Source: Methanolinea sp. UBA477
GTDB lineage: Archaea > Halobacteriota > Methanomicrobia > Methanomicrobiales > Methanospirillaceae
Length of the DNA: 6,589 nucleotides
Direction of reading: 5' to 3'
Assembly: GCA_002509485.1 (NCBI GenBank)
Contig: DAWO01000126.1
Coordinates: forward strand, 1-6,589
Shown here one piece after another: positions 1-6,120 of the stretch. Below the pieces are notes generated by a model. That model was not told where the DNA came from and made no database searches. It saw nothing but the letters and a program-made list of their open reading frames with translations. Every line of letters starts with the position of its first letter. Position 1 is the first letter of the stretch. Made by a program: the position numbers and the translations under genes.

Positions 1-895
1 CCCGGCCCCAGTTCGGATCTTCTCCATAGACTGCAGTCTTGACAAGGGGTGATTCTGCAATGGTTCTGGCCACCCCGGCGGCCTGGTCTTCGCTCGGCGC
101 ACCCTTTACCCGTACCTCCAGGAGTTTTGACGCTCCCTCTCCGTCTGACGCGATCTGCACAGCAAGTTGCCTGCAGCACCTCTCGAGCGCTTCCTGGAAC
201 TCGGAGCGGTCGACCCTGCCGGCCCTCCCTGTCGAGGTGAGAAGTGCACAGTCATTCGTGCTGGTATCCCCGTCCACAACAACCCTATTGAATGTCCTCT
301 CCGTGGCAAGTTTCAGCGATTCCCGAATCTCTTTCAGTGGCAGATCGGCGTCGGTATAGATGAATGCGAGCATCGTGGCCATGTTCGGAGCAATCATCCC
401 GCTTCCCTTCGTGATGCCACCGACAAGGAACCCGTCACCCTCAACAAGCGAATGCTTCTCCGAAAGATCCGTGGTCATGATCGCCCTTGCCACCATCTCT
501 TCGGCTCTTTCACTCCGTTCGAGAAGCGGGGCAATCCGGGTGCACTGGTCACGTATCCGGTCAAGGTCGAGGTAGCGTCCAATCACGCCCGTGCTCGCAA
601 CGCCTACCGACTCTTCGGGAAGTTCGAGTGTATCTGCTGCAAACCCTGCCATGGTGATGGCGTCCTGGTATCCACGGCCCCCGGTATAGGCGTTTGCGCA
701 GCCGCTGTTCACAATAACCGCGTCCATCCACCCTTTTCGTATCCGCTCCTCCATGAGCCTGATCGGCGGGGCCTTCATGAGATTTCTGGTAAAGACACCT
801 GCTGTCTCGCCGCTTGCGCGAATCAGGGCGAGGCCGTATTTACCCTCTTTTATCCCGGCAGCCGTTACCCCCTCTATCGCACAGATACTCTTCAC
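1..895 (-). CDS. argJ: Bifunctional ornithine acetyltransferase / glutamate N-acetyltransferase ArgJ (partial, C-terminus missing)
   Basis: ArgJ moves the acetyl group from N-acetylornithine to glutamate, releasing ornithine and regenerating N-acetylglutamate; some family members also use acetyl-CoA. The frame is open from a GTG at 895 to the left edge, giving 298 codons against a usual length of about 390-410, so roughly 95-110 C-terminal residues lie outside. Visible family motifs are VNSGCANA (residues 62-69), the oxyanion-hole STGVIG (101-106) and KGSGMIAPNMATML, in which Thr174 is the expected autocatalytic cleavage site and nucleophile. The last visible residues are EDPNWGR, also typical. 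The start is supported by GGGGGAG 8 nt upstream and by the GTGA overlap with the CBS gene stop, which implies translational coupling. No frameshift is seen. Whether it is mono- or bifunctional cannot be read from the sequence. Confidence 0.95.
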   Translation of the reverse strand, partial: MKSICAIEGVTAAGIKEGKYGLALIRASGETAGVFTRNLMKAPPIRLMEERIRKGWMDAVIVNSGCANAYTGGRGYQDAITMAGFAADTLELPEESVGVASTGVIGRYLDLDRIRDQCTRIAPLLERSERAEEMVARAIMTTDLSEKHSLVEGDGFLVGGITKGSGMIAPNMATMLAFIYTDADLPLKEIRESLKLATERTFNRVVVDGDTSTNDCALLTSTGRAGRVDRSEFQEALERCCRQLAVQIASDGEGASKLLEVRVKGAPSEDQAAGVARTIAESPLVKTAVYGEDPNWGR

Positions 896-1386
896 CGGGC
901 ATTCTCCCCCGGCTCTTCGGAGCCGGCACCGACTCCCTGGACGATATCGGCCCTTGTCACAATCCCGACAAGTGCAGAACCCCTCATGACGGGAAGCCTG
1001 GCTATTCCTTCCCGGAGCATCAGTGATGCAGCCTCCTCGATATCTGCATCCTCACCGATTGTCACAACAGGATGGCTCATCACCTTCGAGACAGGGGTAT
1101 CACCGATGTCAGACAGCGCCGCTTTCGTCTTCTCCCAGTTGATGAATTCCCTGATCGGCACCTCGATGATCTCGAGGGGGGATGGAAGCCAGAGATCGTC
1201 AGATATCCTGCCCGTCTCGAGGAGCGCAAGTATATCGGAATCTGTGACCATTCCAACGAGTCGTTCGCCGTCTATTACGGGAAGCCCCCCGATATGATTC
1301 TTCTTCATCACTCCCGCAGCATCCCGTACCGGAGCATGCATATCGATGGTAATGGGATCTTTTGTCATTATCTCTTTTACCAGCAT
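892..1386 (-). CDS. Tandem CBS-domain protein embedded in the arginine operon
   Basis: This is a 164-residue stand-alone pair of CBS domains (a Bateman module). CBS1 spans about residues 1-57, with GGLPVID (33-39) and LVGMVTDSDI (43-52). CBS2 spans about 98-150, with ARLPVM (129-134) and LVGIVTRADI (139-148). The Asp in each GxVTxxD segment is the usual ribose contact for adenosine ligands in this fold. The linker at about 60-97 has no recognised domain, and the tail (about 151-164) is acidic. There is no enzyme domain, DNA-binding domain or membrane segment, so a regulatory, ligand-sensing role is inferred; ligand and partner are unknown. An in-frame GTG at 1395 is possible, but GAGGTGA (1398-1392) is a strong Shine-Dalgarno that would overlap it. 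The ATG at 1386, 5 nt after that motif, is therefore preferred, with the ATG at 1389 as an alternative. The gene lies between argC and argJ and overlaps argJ. Confidence 0.88.
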   Translation of the reverse strand: MLVKEIMTKDPITIDMHAPVRDAAGVMKKNHIGGLPVIDGERLVGMVTDSDILALLETGRISDDLWLPSPLEIIEVPIREFINWEKTKAALSDIGDTPVSKVMSHPVVTIGEDADIEEAASLMLREGIARLPVMRGSALVGIVTRADIVQGVGAGSEEPGENAR

Positions 1387-1391
1387 CATCT

Positions 1392-1398
1392 TCACCTC
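1392..1398 (-). promoter_or_regulatory. Shine-Dalgarno deciding the CBS gene start
   Basis: GAGGTGA on the minus strand matches seven consecutive positions of the archaeal consensus GGAGGTGATC. It overlaps the end of argC by one base and lies 5 nt before the ATG at 1386. Because it covers the upstream GTG at 1395, it argues for the downstream ATG as the true start. Confidence 0.6.
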
Positions 1399-2384
1399 TA
1401 GGGGAGGAGCCCCGCTCCTCTCAGCCCGTCACGTTCGTCAAAGCCACATATAATGTTCATGTTTTGTATGGCCTGGCCGCTTGCTCCCTTGACAAGGTTA
1501 TCAATCGCCGAGACAACTACCACGCGATCACCTTCACTCTCTGCGCGAAGATCACAGAAGTTCGTACCCCTGACAGCAGCAAGGGCCGGGCTCTGGTACC
1601 TGACAAAAAACTCGTCGCGGTAGAAATCCCGGTACAGCATCTCCACCTCGTCCTGCTCCATCGGTTCGTCCAGGAGGATATGGGCGGTAGTCAGGATGCC
1701 GCGGTTCACCGGCACCAGGTGGGGCGTGAAATAGCAACGGGCCTTCGATCCAAGGTTCTTCATCTCCATCCGCATCTCTTCCAGGTGGCGGTGCGATGTC
1801 CACTTGTAGGCATTCACGTTATCACCCACGTTTGGATAATGGGTGACGGCAGATGGATTGTCTCCGGCTCCTGAAACACCGGTCTTCGAATCATATATTA
1901 TCGTGTGGGCGAATTTCGCCAGTGGTGCCGCAGCAAGTGTCGCCCCCGTCGGGAAGCATCCCGGGTTCGAGATGAAGTCCACCTTTCCATACGAATCCCG
2001 GTGGAGCTCCGGGATGCCGTATGGGGCTTCGAAATAATCTGTATGGGCAACTCCGTAGACTTTCTCAAAAACGTCCTTCGGGAGCCGGTAATCGGCAGAT
2101 AGATCCACCACCCTGATCCCCTTCTCAAGCAGGGGGCGGACATATTTCATTGCCGCAGTATGAGGTACGGCAAGAAATGCACAATCAGCATCAATAGCAT
2201 CGATTTCAGGGTTCTCAAAGACGAGATCTGTGAATCCTTTCAGGTGCGGATGGTGCGACTCGATGGGCATGCCCGCCAGCTTTCGCGATGTGGCACAGAC
2301 CACTTCCGCCTCTGGATGGCCAAGCAACAGGCGGATGAGTTCGCCACCGGTATACCCGGAAGCGCCGATGATCGCAACTTTCAT
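1398..2384 (-). CDS. argC: N-acetyl-gamma-glutamyl-phosphate reductase ArgC
   Basis: ArgC catalyses the NADPH-dependent reduction of N-acetylglutamyl phosphate to N-acetylglutamate semialdehyde, the third step of acetylated ornithine synthesis, in the cytoplasm. The protein has 328 residues from the ATG at 2384. It shows the N-terminal dinucleotide-binding glycine motif GASGYTGGELIRLL (7-20), the active-site SNPGCFPTGA with Cys143 as the expected thioester nucleophile, KTGVSGAG (167-174) and the conserved HRH (198-200). A TTG at 2399 would add five residues (MNKKH), but family proteins normally begin at MKVAIIGASG. Neither start has a clear Shine-Dalgarno. An AT-rich TATA-like element lies about 25 nt upstream of the ATG, so the message may be leaderless. 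It is the first gene of the minus-strand argC-CBS-argJ cluster. An aspartate-semialdehyde dehydrogenase paralogue is unlikely given the ArgC-type motifs. Confidence 0.96.
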   Translation of the reverse strand: MKVAIIGASGYTGGELIRLLLGHPEAEVVCATSRKLAGMPIESHHPHLKGFTDLVFENPEIDAIDADCAFLAVPHTAAMKYVRPLLEKGIRVVDLSADYRLPKDVFEKVYGVAHTDYFEAPYGIPELHRDSYGKVDFISNPGCFPTGATLAAAPLAKFAHTIIYDSKTGVSGAGDNPSAVTHYPNVGDNVNAYKWTSHRHLEEMRMEMKNLGSKARCYFTPHLVPVNRGILTTAHILLDEPMEQDEVEMLYRDFYRDEFFVRYQSPALAAVRGTNFCDLRAESEGDRVVVVSAIDNLVKGASGQAIQNMNIICGFDERDGLRGAGLLP

Positions 2385-2402
2385 ATGTTTTTTATTCAAT
2401 TT

Positions 2403-2422
2403 TACAAATTTAATGCTTTTTA
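2403..2422 (-). promoter_or_regulatory. Probable argC promoter (TATA-like region)
   Basis: On the minus strand this stretch reads as two adjacent AT-rich boxes, GCATAAAAAG and ATTAAATTT, centred roughly 35 and 25 nt upstream of the argC ATG. Either would place transcription start within about ten bases of the ATG, consistent with a leaderless or very short-leader message and with the lack of a Shine-Dalgarno. Which box binds TBP cannot be decided from the sequence. Confidence 0.45.
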
Positions 2423-2429
2423 TGCGAAA

Positions 2430-2450
2430 TTACCGGGGATTCTTACCGGG
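2430..2450. repeat. Two direct repeats TTACCGGG just upstream of the argC promoter
   Basis: TTACCGGG occurs at 2430-2437 and 2443-2450, 13 bp apart start to start and followed in both copies by a near-identical GAT or AT. On the argC strand the pair lies immediately upstream of the TATA-like region, a usual place for an archaeal activator or a repressor that blocks BRE/TATA recognition. The regulatory role is inferred. Confidence 0.4.
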
Positions 2451-2547
2451 ATGCCTGCAGCAGGGGAATGGTTACGTGGATTTGGCGTGAGCGCAGGAGA
2501 TCAGGGATGAAGAGAATGAGGGGGTATTCTGTCTTCAAATCACTAAC

Positions 2548-2561
2548 TTTTAATATTTATA
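2548..2561 (+). promoter_or_regulatory. Archaeal TATA box directed towards acs
   Basis: The sequence TTTTAATATTTATA sits in an otherwise mixed-composition region and closely resembles an archaeal TATA box (TTTATATA type). Transcription would start about 25 bp downstream near 2582-2588, exactly where an ATG occurs (2586). If it reads through to acs, the acs leader would be about 285 nt. Confidence 0.5.
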
Positions 2562-2575
2562 ATGATTAATCATTA
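2560..2575. promoter_or_regulatory. Perfect 16-bp palindrome next to the TATA box (candidate operator)
   Basis: TAATGATTAATCATTA is perfectly self-complementary over 16 bp with no spacer. It begins at the edge of the TATA box and lies between it and the predicted transcription start, the classical position for an archaeal repressor operator, for example for a winged-helix dimer. Symmetry and position are seen directly; the binding protein is unknown. Confidence 0.5.
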
Positions 2576-2585
2576 AAGTCGCCAT

Positions 2586-2669
2586 ATGTGCGGTGAATGC
2601 GAAAGGAAGGAGACATCTTCCAGAAGTCCTTTGTCATTCCCCGCCGGCAACACGGTATTGTCGCACTAA
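2586..2669 (+). CDS. Possible leaderless 27-residue peptide with a CxxC motif
   Basis: An ATG at 2586 lies about 27 bp after the centre of the strong TATA box, where a leaderless archaeal transcript would begin. The frame encodes 27 residues starting MCGECERKE and ends in TAA at 2667-2669. The N-terminal Cys-x-x-Cys could bind metal or respond to redox, but nothing else is recognisable and no homologue comes to mind. It could be a genuine small protein, a leader peptide in the long acs leader, or chance. Support rests on the promoter spacing alone. Confidence 0.25.
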   Translation: MCGECERKETSSRSPLSFPAGNTVLSH

Positions 2670-2720
2670 GAACATAAAAGAAGAGAACCGAACTGATAGG
2701 GAGACTCCGAGAAGAGACAG

Positions 2721-2825
2721 ATGGGACTGGTGGCACCGGGCCGGATAATCTTGTGGTTCTTTGTGCTTTTCATGGATAAAGAGCCACGATTATGCATTTA
2801 TCCACCCGGTACCGGTCAAAAATGA
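2721..2825 (+). CDS. Possible 34-residue hydrophobic peptide in the acs leader (weak)
   Basis: An ATG at 2721 opens 34 codons ending in TGA at 2823-2825, 46 nt before acs. The peptide has a hydrophobic core, IILWFFVLFM (residues 9-18), followed by a charged segment. The upstream purine-rich GAGAAGAGACAG is only a poor ribosome-binding site. Nothing known matches it, and the same DNA carries the candidate acs promoter dyad, so it may well be non-coding. Confidence 0.12.
   Translation: MGLVAPGRIILWFFVLFMDKEPRLCIYPPGTGQK
2773..2804. promoter_or_regulatory. Inverted repeat overlapping a possible acs-proximal promoter
   Basis: TGGATAAA (2773-2780) and TTTATCCA (2797-2804) form a perfect 8-bp inverted repeat with a 16-bp spacer, so the half-sites are 24 bp apart, about two helical turns. 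The right arm, in the context GCATTTATCC, is also a plausible TATA element that would start transcription near 2825, giving acs a leader of about 45 nt. An adjoining perfect palindrome CCGGTACCGG lies at 2806-2815. A role in acs control is inferred. Confidence 0.35.
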
Positions 2826-2860
2826 GACACACAGGCTGATTGAATGAGAGAGAAGAGAAA

Positions 2861-2864
2861 GGTG
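2861..2864 (+). promoter_or_regulatory. acs ribosome-binding site
   Basis: GGTG, in the context AAAGGTG, lies 7 nt before the acs ATG at 2872 and matches the central part of the archaeal consensus GGAGGTGATC. It fixes the acs start. Confidence 0.6.
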
Positions 2865-2871
2865 CACTAAC

Positions 2872-4758
2872 ATGGCAGAATCATTTGATGTGCGACTCGA
2901 GGAAGAGAAATTCTATGTCCCCGATCCTTCGATAAAGGAGAATGCATGGACAAAGGACTATGAGAGCGCATATAATGAATTCCTGGCTGACAAGGACGGA
3001 TTCTGGGAGAAGTATGCAAACGAGCTCGATTGGTTCAGGAGATGGGACAGGGTAAGAGAATGGGATTACCCATATGCCAAGTGGTTTGTCAACGCCAGGC
3101 TCAACATCACGTATAATTGCCTGGACAGGCACATCAACAACCACAGGAGAAACAAGGTTGCCCTTATCTGGAGGGGCGAAGAGGGCGAAGAGCGGATATT
3201 CACCTACAAAAAACTCCTCTCCGAAGTGAACCGGCTTGCAAATGGCCTCAAAAAGCTCGGAATTGAGAAGGGTGACAGGGTATGCATCTACATGCCGCTC
3301 GTTCCGGAGCAGATCATTGCGATGCTTGCCTGCGCACGGATCGGGGCGATCCACTCTGTGGTATTCGGCGGATTCGGGGTCAACGCCCTGAACATGCGGA
3401 TCAAGGATGCCGAGGCGAAGCTGGTCATCACTGCGGACATATCGATACGAAGGGGAAAGACGATTCCCCTGAAGTCCATCGTGGATGAAGCCATCATCAA
3501 TGCACCGAGCGTCGAGAAGGTTGTCGTCCTCTCACGTGAACACTGCGAGCTGCACCAGGAGATGGAGATCGACTATCACGAGCTGATAAAAGATGTCCCG
3601 TCGGTCTGCGAGCCCGAGGTGATGGACGCCGAGGACCCCCTCTTTATCCTGTACACGAGCGGATCAACGGGGACACCAAAGGGAATTGTCCATACCACCG
3701 CAGGGTACATGGTCGGGACATACTACACGACGCGTCACGTATTCGACATCAAGGATAACGACGTCTTCTGGTGCACGGCCGATACAGGCTGGATTACGGG
3801 CCACAGTTACGTTGTCTACGGCCCGCTCGCCGTGGGTGCCACGATTGTCCTTGCAGAAGCTGTCCCCGATTACCCTGACCCCGGGGCATTCTGGAAGATC
3901 ATCCAGGATCTCGGTGTCACCATCTTCTATACCGCACCGACTGCGATCAGGATGTTCATGAAGGTCGGCGACAAATGGCCGGACGCGTATGATCTCTCCT
4001 CGCTCAGGATACTCGGATCGGTTGGGGAACCACTCAACCCTGAGGCATTCGAATGGTTCTATCACACCATCGGCAAAGGGAGATGCCCTCTTGTCGATAC
4101 CTGGTGGCAGACAGAGACCGGCATGCACATGATCACCACCATGCCGGGTGAACCCATGCGCCCGGGCTTTGCCGGAAAAGCGGTCCCGGGTGTTGTCGTT
4201 GATGTCGTGAACAAGGACGGAATACCGGTCGAGCCGGGAACCGGCGGATTCCTTGTCATAAAGGAACCCTGGCCTGCAATGCTTCGAACGGTATACAAAA
4301 ACGACGAGCGGTACCAGCAGTACTGGAACAGCATTCCCAACTGTTACAAGGCCGGGGACCTGGCTGTAAAGGGCGAACACGGCTATATCATGGTTATCGG
4401 GAGGGCCGACGATCTCATCATCGTCTCCGGGCACAACATCGGCACCGCAGAGGTTGAGAGTGCGCTTGTCTCGCACCAGTCCGTGGCAGAGGCGGCGGTC
4501 ATTGGAAAGCCAGACCCGTTGAAAGGCAACGTCATCAAGGCTTTTGTGATATTGCGGGTCGGGTTTTCCCCGAGTGACAAGCTCAAGAAGGAACTGACAT
4601 ATCATGTTCGTATGACGCTTGGTCCTATCGCCATGCCATCAGAGATAGAGTTTGTCGATAAACTCCCAAAGACCAGGAGCGGCAAGATCATGAGGCGTGT
4701 GCTCAAGGCACAGGAACTTGGCATGGATCCCGGGGACATCTCGACCATGGAGGAGTAA
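2872..4758 (+). CDS. acs: Acetyl-CoA synthetase, AMP-forming
   Basis: Acs makes acetyl-CoA from acetate, ATP and CoA through acetyl-AMP; in methanogens of this kind it feeds biosynthesis. The 628-residue length is close to the family norm (about 630-650). The N-terminal Acs region (about 10-90) precedes the large adenylating domain with the phosphate loop YTSGSTGTPK (261-270), GWITGHSYVVYGPL (306-319), GSVGEP (382-387) and WWQTETG (411-417). Trp412 matches the pocket Trp that restricts the family to small acids such as acetate. The mobile C-terminal domain has GRADD (510-514), Arg580 and PKTRSGK (599-605), with Lys605 matching the catalytic, acetylation-controlled lysine Lys609 of the Salmonella enzyme. 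Oddity: the usual SGHRxGT reads SGHNIGT (519-525), with Asn522 where Salmonella has Arg526. GGTG 7 nt upstream supports the start. A transporter gene follows 31 nt later on the same strand. A propionate preference cannot be excluded. Confidence 0.95.
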   Translation: MAESFDVRLEEEKFYVPDPSIKENAWTKDYESAYNEFLADKDGFWEKYANELDWFRRWDRVREWDYPYAKWFVNARLNITYNCLDRHINNHRRNKVALIWRGEEGEERIFTYKKLLSEVNRLANGLKKLGIEKGDRVCIYMPLVPEQIIAMLACARIGAIHSVVFGGFGVNALNMRIKDAEAKLVITADISIRRGKTIPLKSIVDEAIINAPSVEKVVVLSREHCELHQEMEIDYHELIKDVPSVCEPEVMDAEDPLFILYTSGSTGTPKGIVHTTAGYMVGTYYTTRHVFDIKDNDVFWCTADTGWITGHSYVVYGPLAVGATIVLAEAVPDYPDPGAFWKIIQDLGVTIFYTAPTAIRMFMKVGDKWPDAYDLSSLRILGSVGEPLNPEAFEWFYHTIGKGRCPLVDTWWQTETGMHMITTMPGEPMRPGFAGKAVPGVVVDVVNKDGIPVEPGTGGFLVIKEPWPAMLRTVYKNDERYQQYWNSIPNCYKAGDLAVKGEHGYIMVIGRADDLIIVSGHNIGTAEVESALVSHQSVAEAAVIGKPDPLKGNVIKAFVILRVGFSPSDKLKKELTYHVRMTLGPIAMPSEIEFVDKLPKTRSGKIMRRVLKAQELGMDPGDISTMEE

Positions 4759-4764
4759 TCCCCA

Positions 4765-4775
4765 TTTTTTCTTTT
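4765..4775 (+). terminator. T-rich tract between acs and the transporter gene (possible partial terminator)
   Basis: TTTTTTCTTTT lies 6 nt after the acs stop and immediately before the GGAG of the next gene. Archaeal RNA polymerase terminates at U-tracts without needing a hairpin, so some transcripts could end here, giving more acs than transporter message. Partial read-through is inferred from the short intergenic gap. Confidence 0.3.
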
Positions 4776-4789
4776 GGAGTGAATTCTTC

Positions 4790-6049
4790 GTGACGACCGG
4801 GGCAATTTCAGGGACATACCTGTTCGGACTTCCCGCAGAACGTGGGCGATGGGTGCTTATTGCGCTTGGCCTCGTGATCAATCTCTGTCTCGGCACCATC
4901 TACTCGTGGAGTGTTTTTGTAGCACCCCTCACCGATTACTTCACCGGTGCGCTTGGCCAGTCAGTTACTGCAAACGAGGTCCTGATGCCGTTTTCCGTCT
5001 TCCTTGCATTCTTTGCGATTGCCATGCCGCTTACGGGAAAGTACATCGAGACACTGGGGCCGAGAAAGATAACCATAATAGGCGGCATCCTGACCGGGAT
5101 TGGATGGATCCTTGCTTCCACGGTAACCTCTGTCCAGATGCTCTATGTTGTATACGGGGTGATAGGGGGTATCGGAGTCGGCATTGCGTATGGAGTCCCG
5201 GTTGCGGTTGCCGCACGCTGGTTCCCTGACAGGAGGGGGGTGGCGGTTGGCCTGACGCTCCTCGGGTTTGGGTTCTCCGCGTTCATCACGGCCAATATTG
5301 CCGGGTACCTGATATCCGCCTTTGGCGTGATGAACACATTCCGGATATTCGGACTGGTATTCATCGTGCTTATCGTGCTGCTCGCCCTGCCCCTGCGTTT
5401 CCCTGATGAAGGGTGGAGACCTGCGGGATGGGAGATGCCTGTCCCAAAACCAGGAGAGGTATATTGCGAGTGTGATCGATCGGCGATGTTGCGTACAAGC
5501 ACCTTCTACGGGTTATGGATATGCTACTTCATCGGCTGCCTTGCAGGACTTATGGCCATCTCCATCTCGAAACCGGTGGGTACCGAGATCGGGATCGAGA
5601 CCGGCCTGGCAACCCTCCTCGTGGGATTCTTCGCCATATTCAACGGCGGAGGGCGGCCGGTATTCGGTGCACTCACCGACAGGCTGAACCCACGAAATAC
5701 GGCGATGCTGTCATTTGTCCTGATCGCACTCTCGTCCCTCCTGATGTGGCAGGCAGCCCACACTGTCGTCTACATAGTCGCGTTCGCGATCCTGTGGGGC
5801 TGCCTCGGGGGGTGGCTTGCCATCGCACCAACCGCCACCGGCTCGTATTTCGGGACCTGCGACTACCCGCGCTGCTACGGAGTGGTATTCCTGGCTTATG
5901 GGGCGGGAGCGATAGCCGGTCCCCAGCTGGCAGGATTTATCAAGACCACTACGGGTAACTATCTCGGGGTCTTCCCGTGGGTCCTGGGACTGGCAGTTGT
6001 CGGCCTTTTCGTGGCGTTCTTTTTGATGAGGGTCCCGAAAGAATCGTGA
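4790..6049 (+). CDS. OFA-family major facilitator transporter, probably for a monocarboxylate
   Basis: A 419-residue polytopic membrane protein with about twelve hydrophobic helices in two halves, split by a hydrophilic loop (about 203-235) containing RFPDEGW and CEC (226-228). Each half carries a major-facilitator motif-A-like segment: GKYIETLGPRK (83-93) and FGALTDRLNPR (292-302). Layout and motifs such as NGGGRPVFG place it in the oxalate/formate antiporter (OFA) family. The helix-8 Arg289 appears to match the substrate arginine of OxlT, whereas the helix-11 lysine of OxlT seems to be Tyr in VVFLAYGAGA. This argues against oxalate exchange and for a monocarboxylate such as acetate, formate or pyruvate (inference). 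An upstream in-frame start at 4697 would add 31 non-hydrophobic residues overlapping acs. The GTG at 4790 is preferred because GGAGTGA lies 7 nt before it. The acs neighbour suggests acetate uptake. Confidence 0.85.
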   Translation: MTTGAISGTYLFGLPAERGRWVLIALGLVINLCLGTIYSWSVFVAPLTDYFTGALGQSVTANEVLMPFSVFLAFFAIAMPLTGKYIETLGPRKITIIGGILTGIGWILASTVTSVQMLYVVYGVIGGIGVGIAYGVPVAVAARWFPDRRGVAVGLTLLGFGFSAFITANIAGYLISAFGVMNTFRIFGLVFIVLIVLLALPLRFPDEGWRPAGWEMPVPKPGEVYCECDRSAMLRTSTFYGLWICYFIGCLAGLMAISISKPVGTEIGIETGLATLLVGFFAIFNGGGRPVFGALTDRLNPRNTAMLSFVLIALSSLLMWQAAHTVVYIVAFAILWGCLGGWLAIAPTATGSYFGTCDYPRCYGVVFLAYGAGAIAGPQLAGFIKTTTGNYLGVFPWVLGLAVVGLFVAFFLMRVPKES

Positions 6050-6061
6050 GGTTGACCCTCA
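6027..6061 (+). terminator. Terminator-like hairpin at the end of the transporter gene
   Basis: TGAGGGTC (6027-6034) and GACCCTCA (6054-6061) form a perfect 8-bp stem with a 19-nt loop that contains the stop codon. It is followed by the pyrimidine-rich ATTTCTCATAGCCCTATCCC and TTTT. The stem is seen directly; function as a terminator for the acs-transporter unit is inferred, and archaeal termination may depend mainly on the downstream U-rich part. Confidence 0.4.
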
Positions 6062-6085
6062 ATTTCTCATAGCCCTATCCCTTTT

Positions 6086-6103
6086 AAAAAGAAGTATATT
6101 AAA
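6086..6103 (+). promoter_or_regulatory. BRE/TATA promoter upstream of the structured segment
   Basis: Purine-rich AAAAAGAAG is followed by TATATTAAA, a good match to the archaeal BRE plus TATA arrangement. The expected transcription start is about 6120-6125. No convincing protein gene begins there, so it most likely serves the structured RNA segment described next. Confidence 0.5.
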
Positions 6104-6120
6104 TCGGCTCTTCGCTACAT

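Noticed and set aside
167..1297. Long plus-strand open frame of 376 codons
   Set aside because: It is antisense to argJ and the CBS gene, both of which show clear family motifs; its translation resembles no protein and reflects GC-rich codon bias on the other strand.
3664..4605. Minus-strand open frame of 313 codons inside acs
   Set aside because: Antisense shadow of the well-supported acs gene, with no recognisable motif.
4697..4789. N-terminal extension of the transporter overlapping acs
   Set aside because: The added 31 residues are not membrane-like, overlap acs, and a GGAGTGA ribosome-binding site supports the GTG at 4790.
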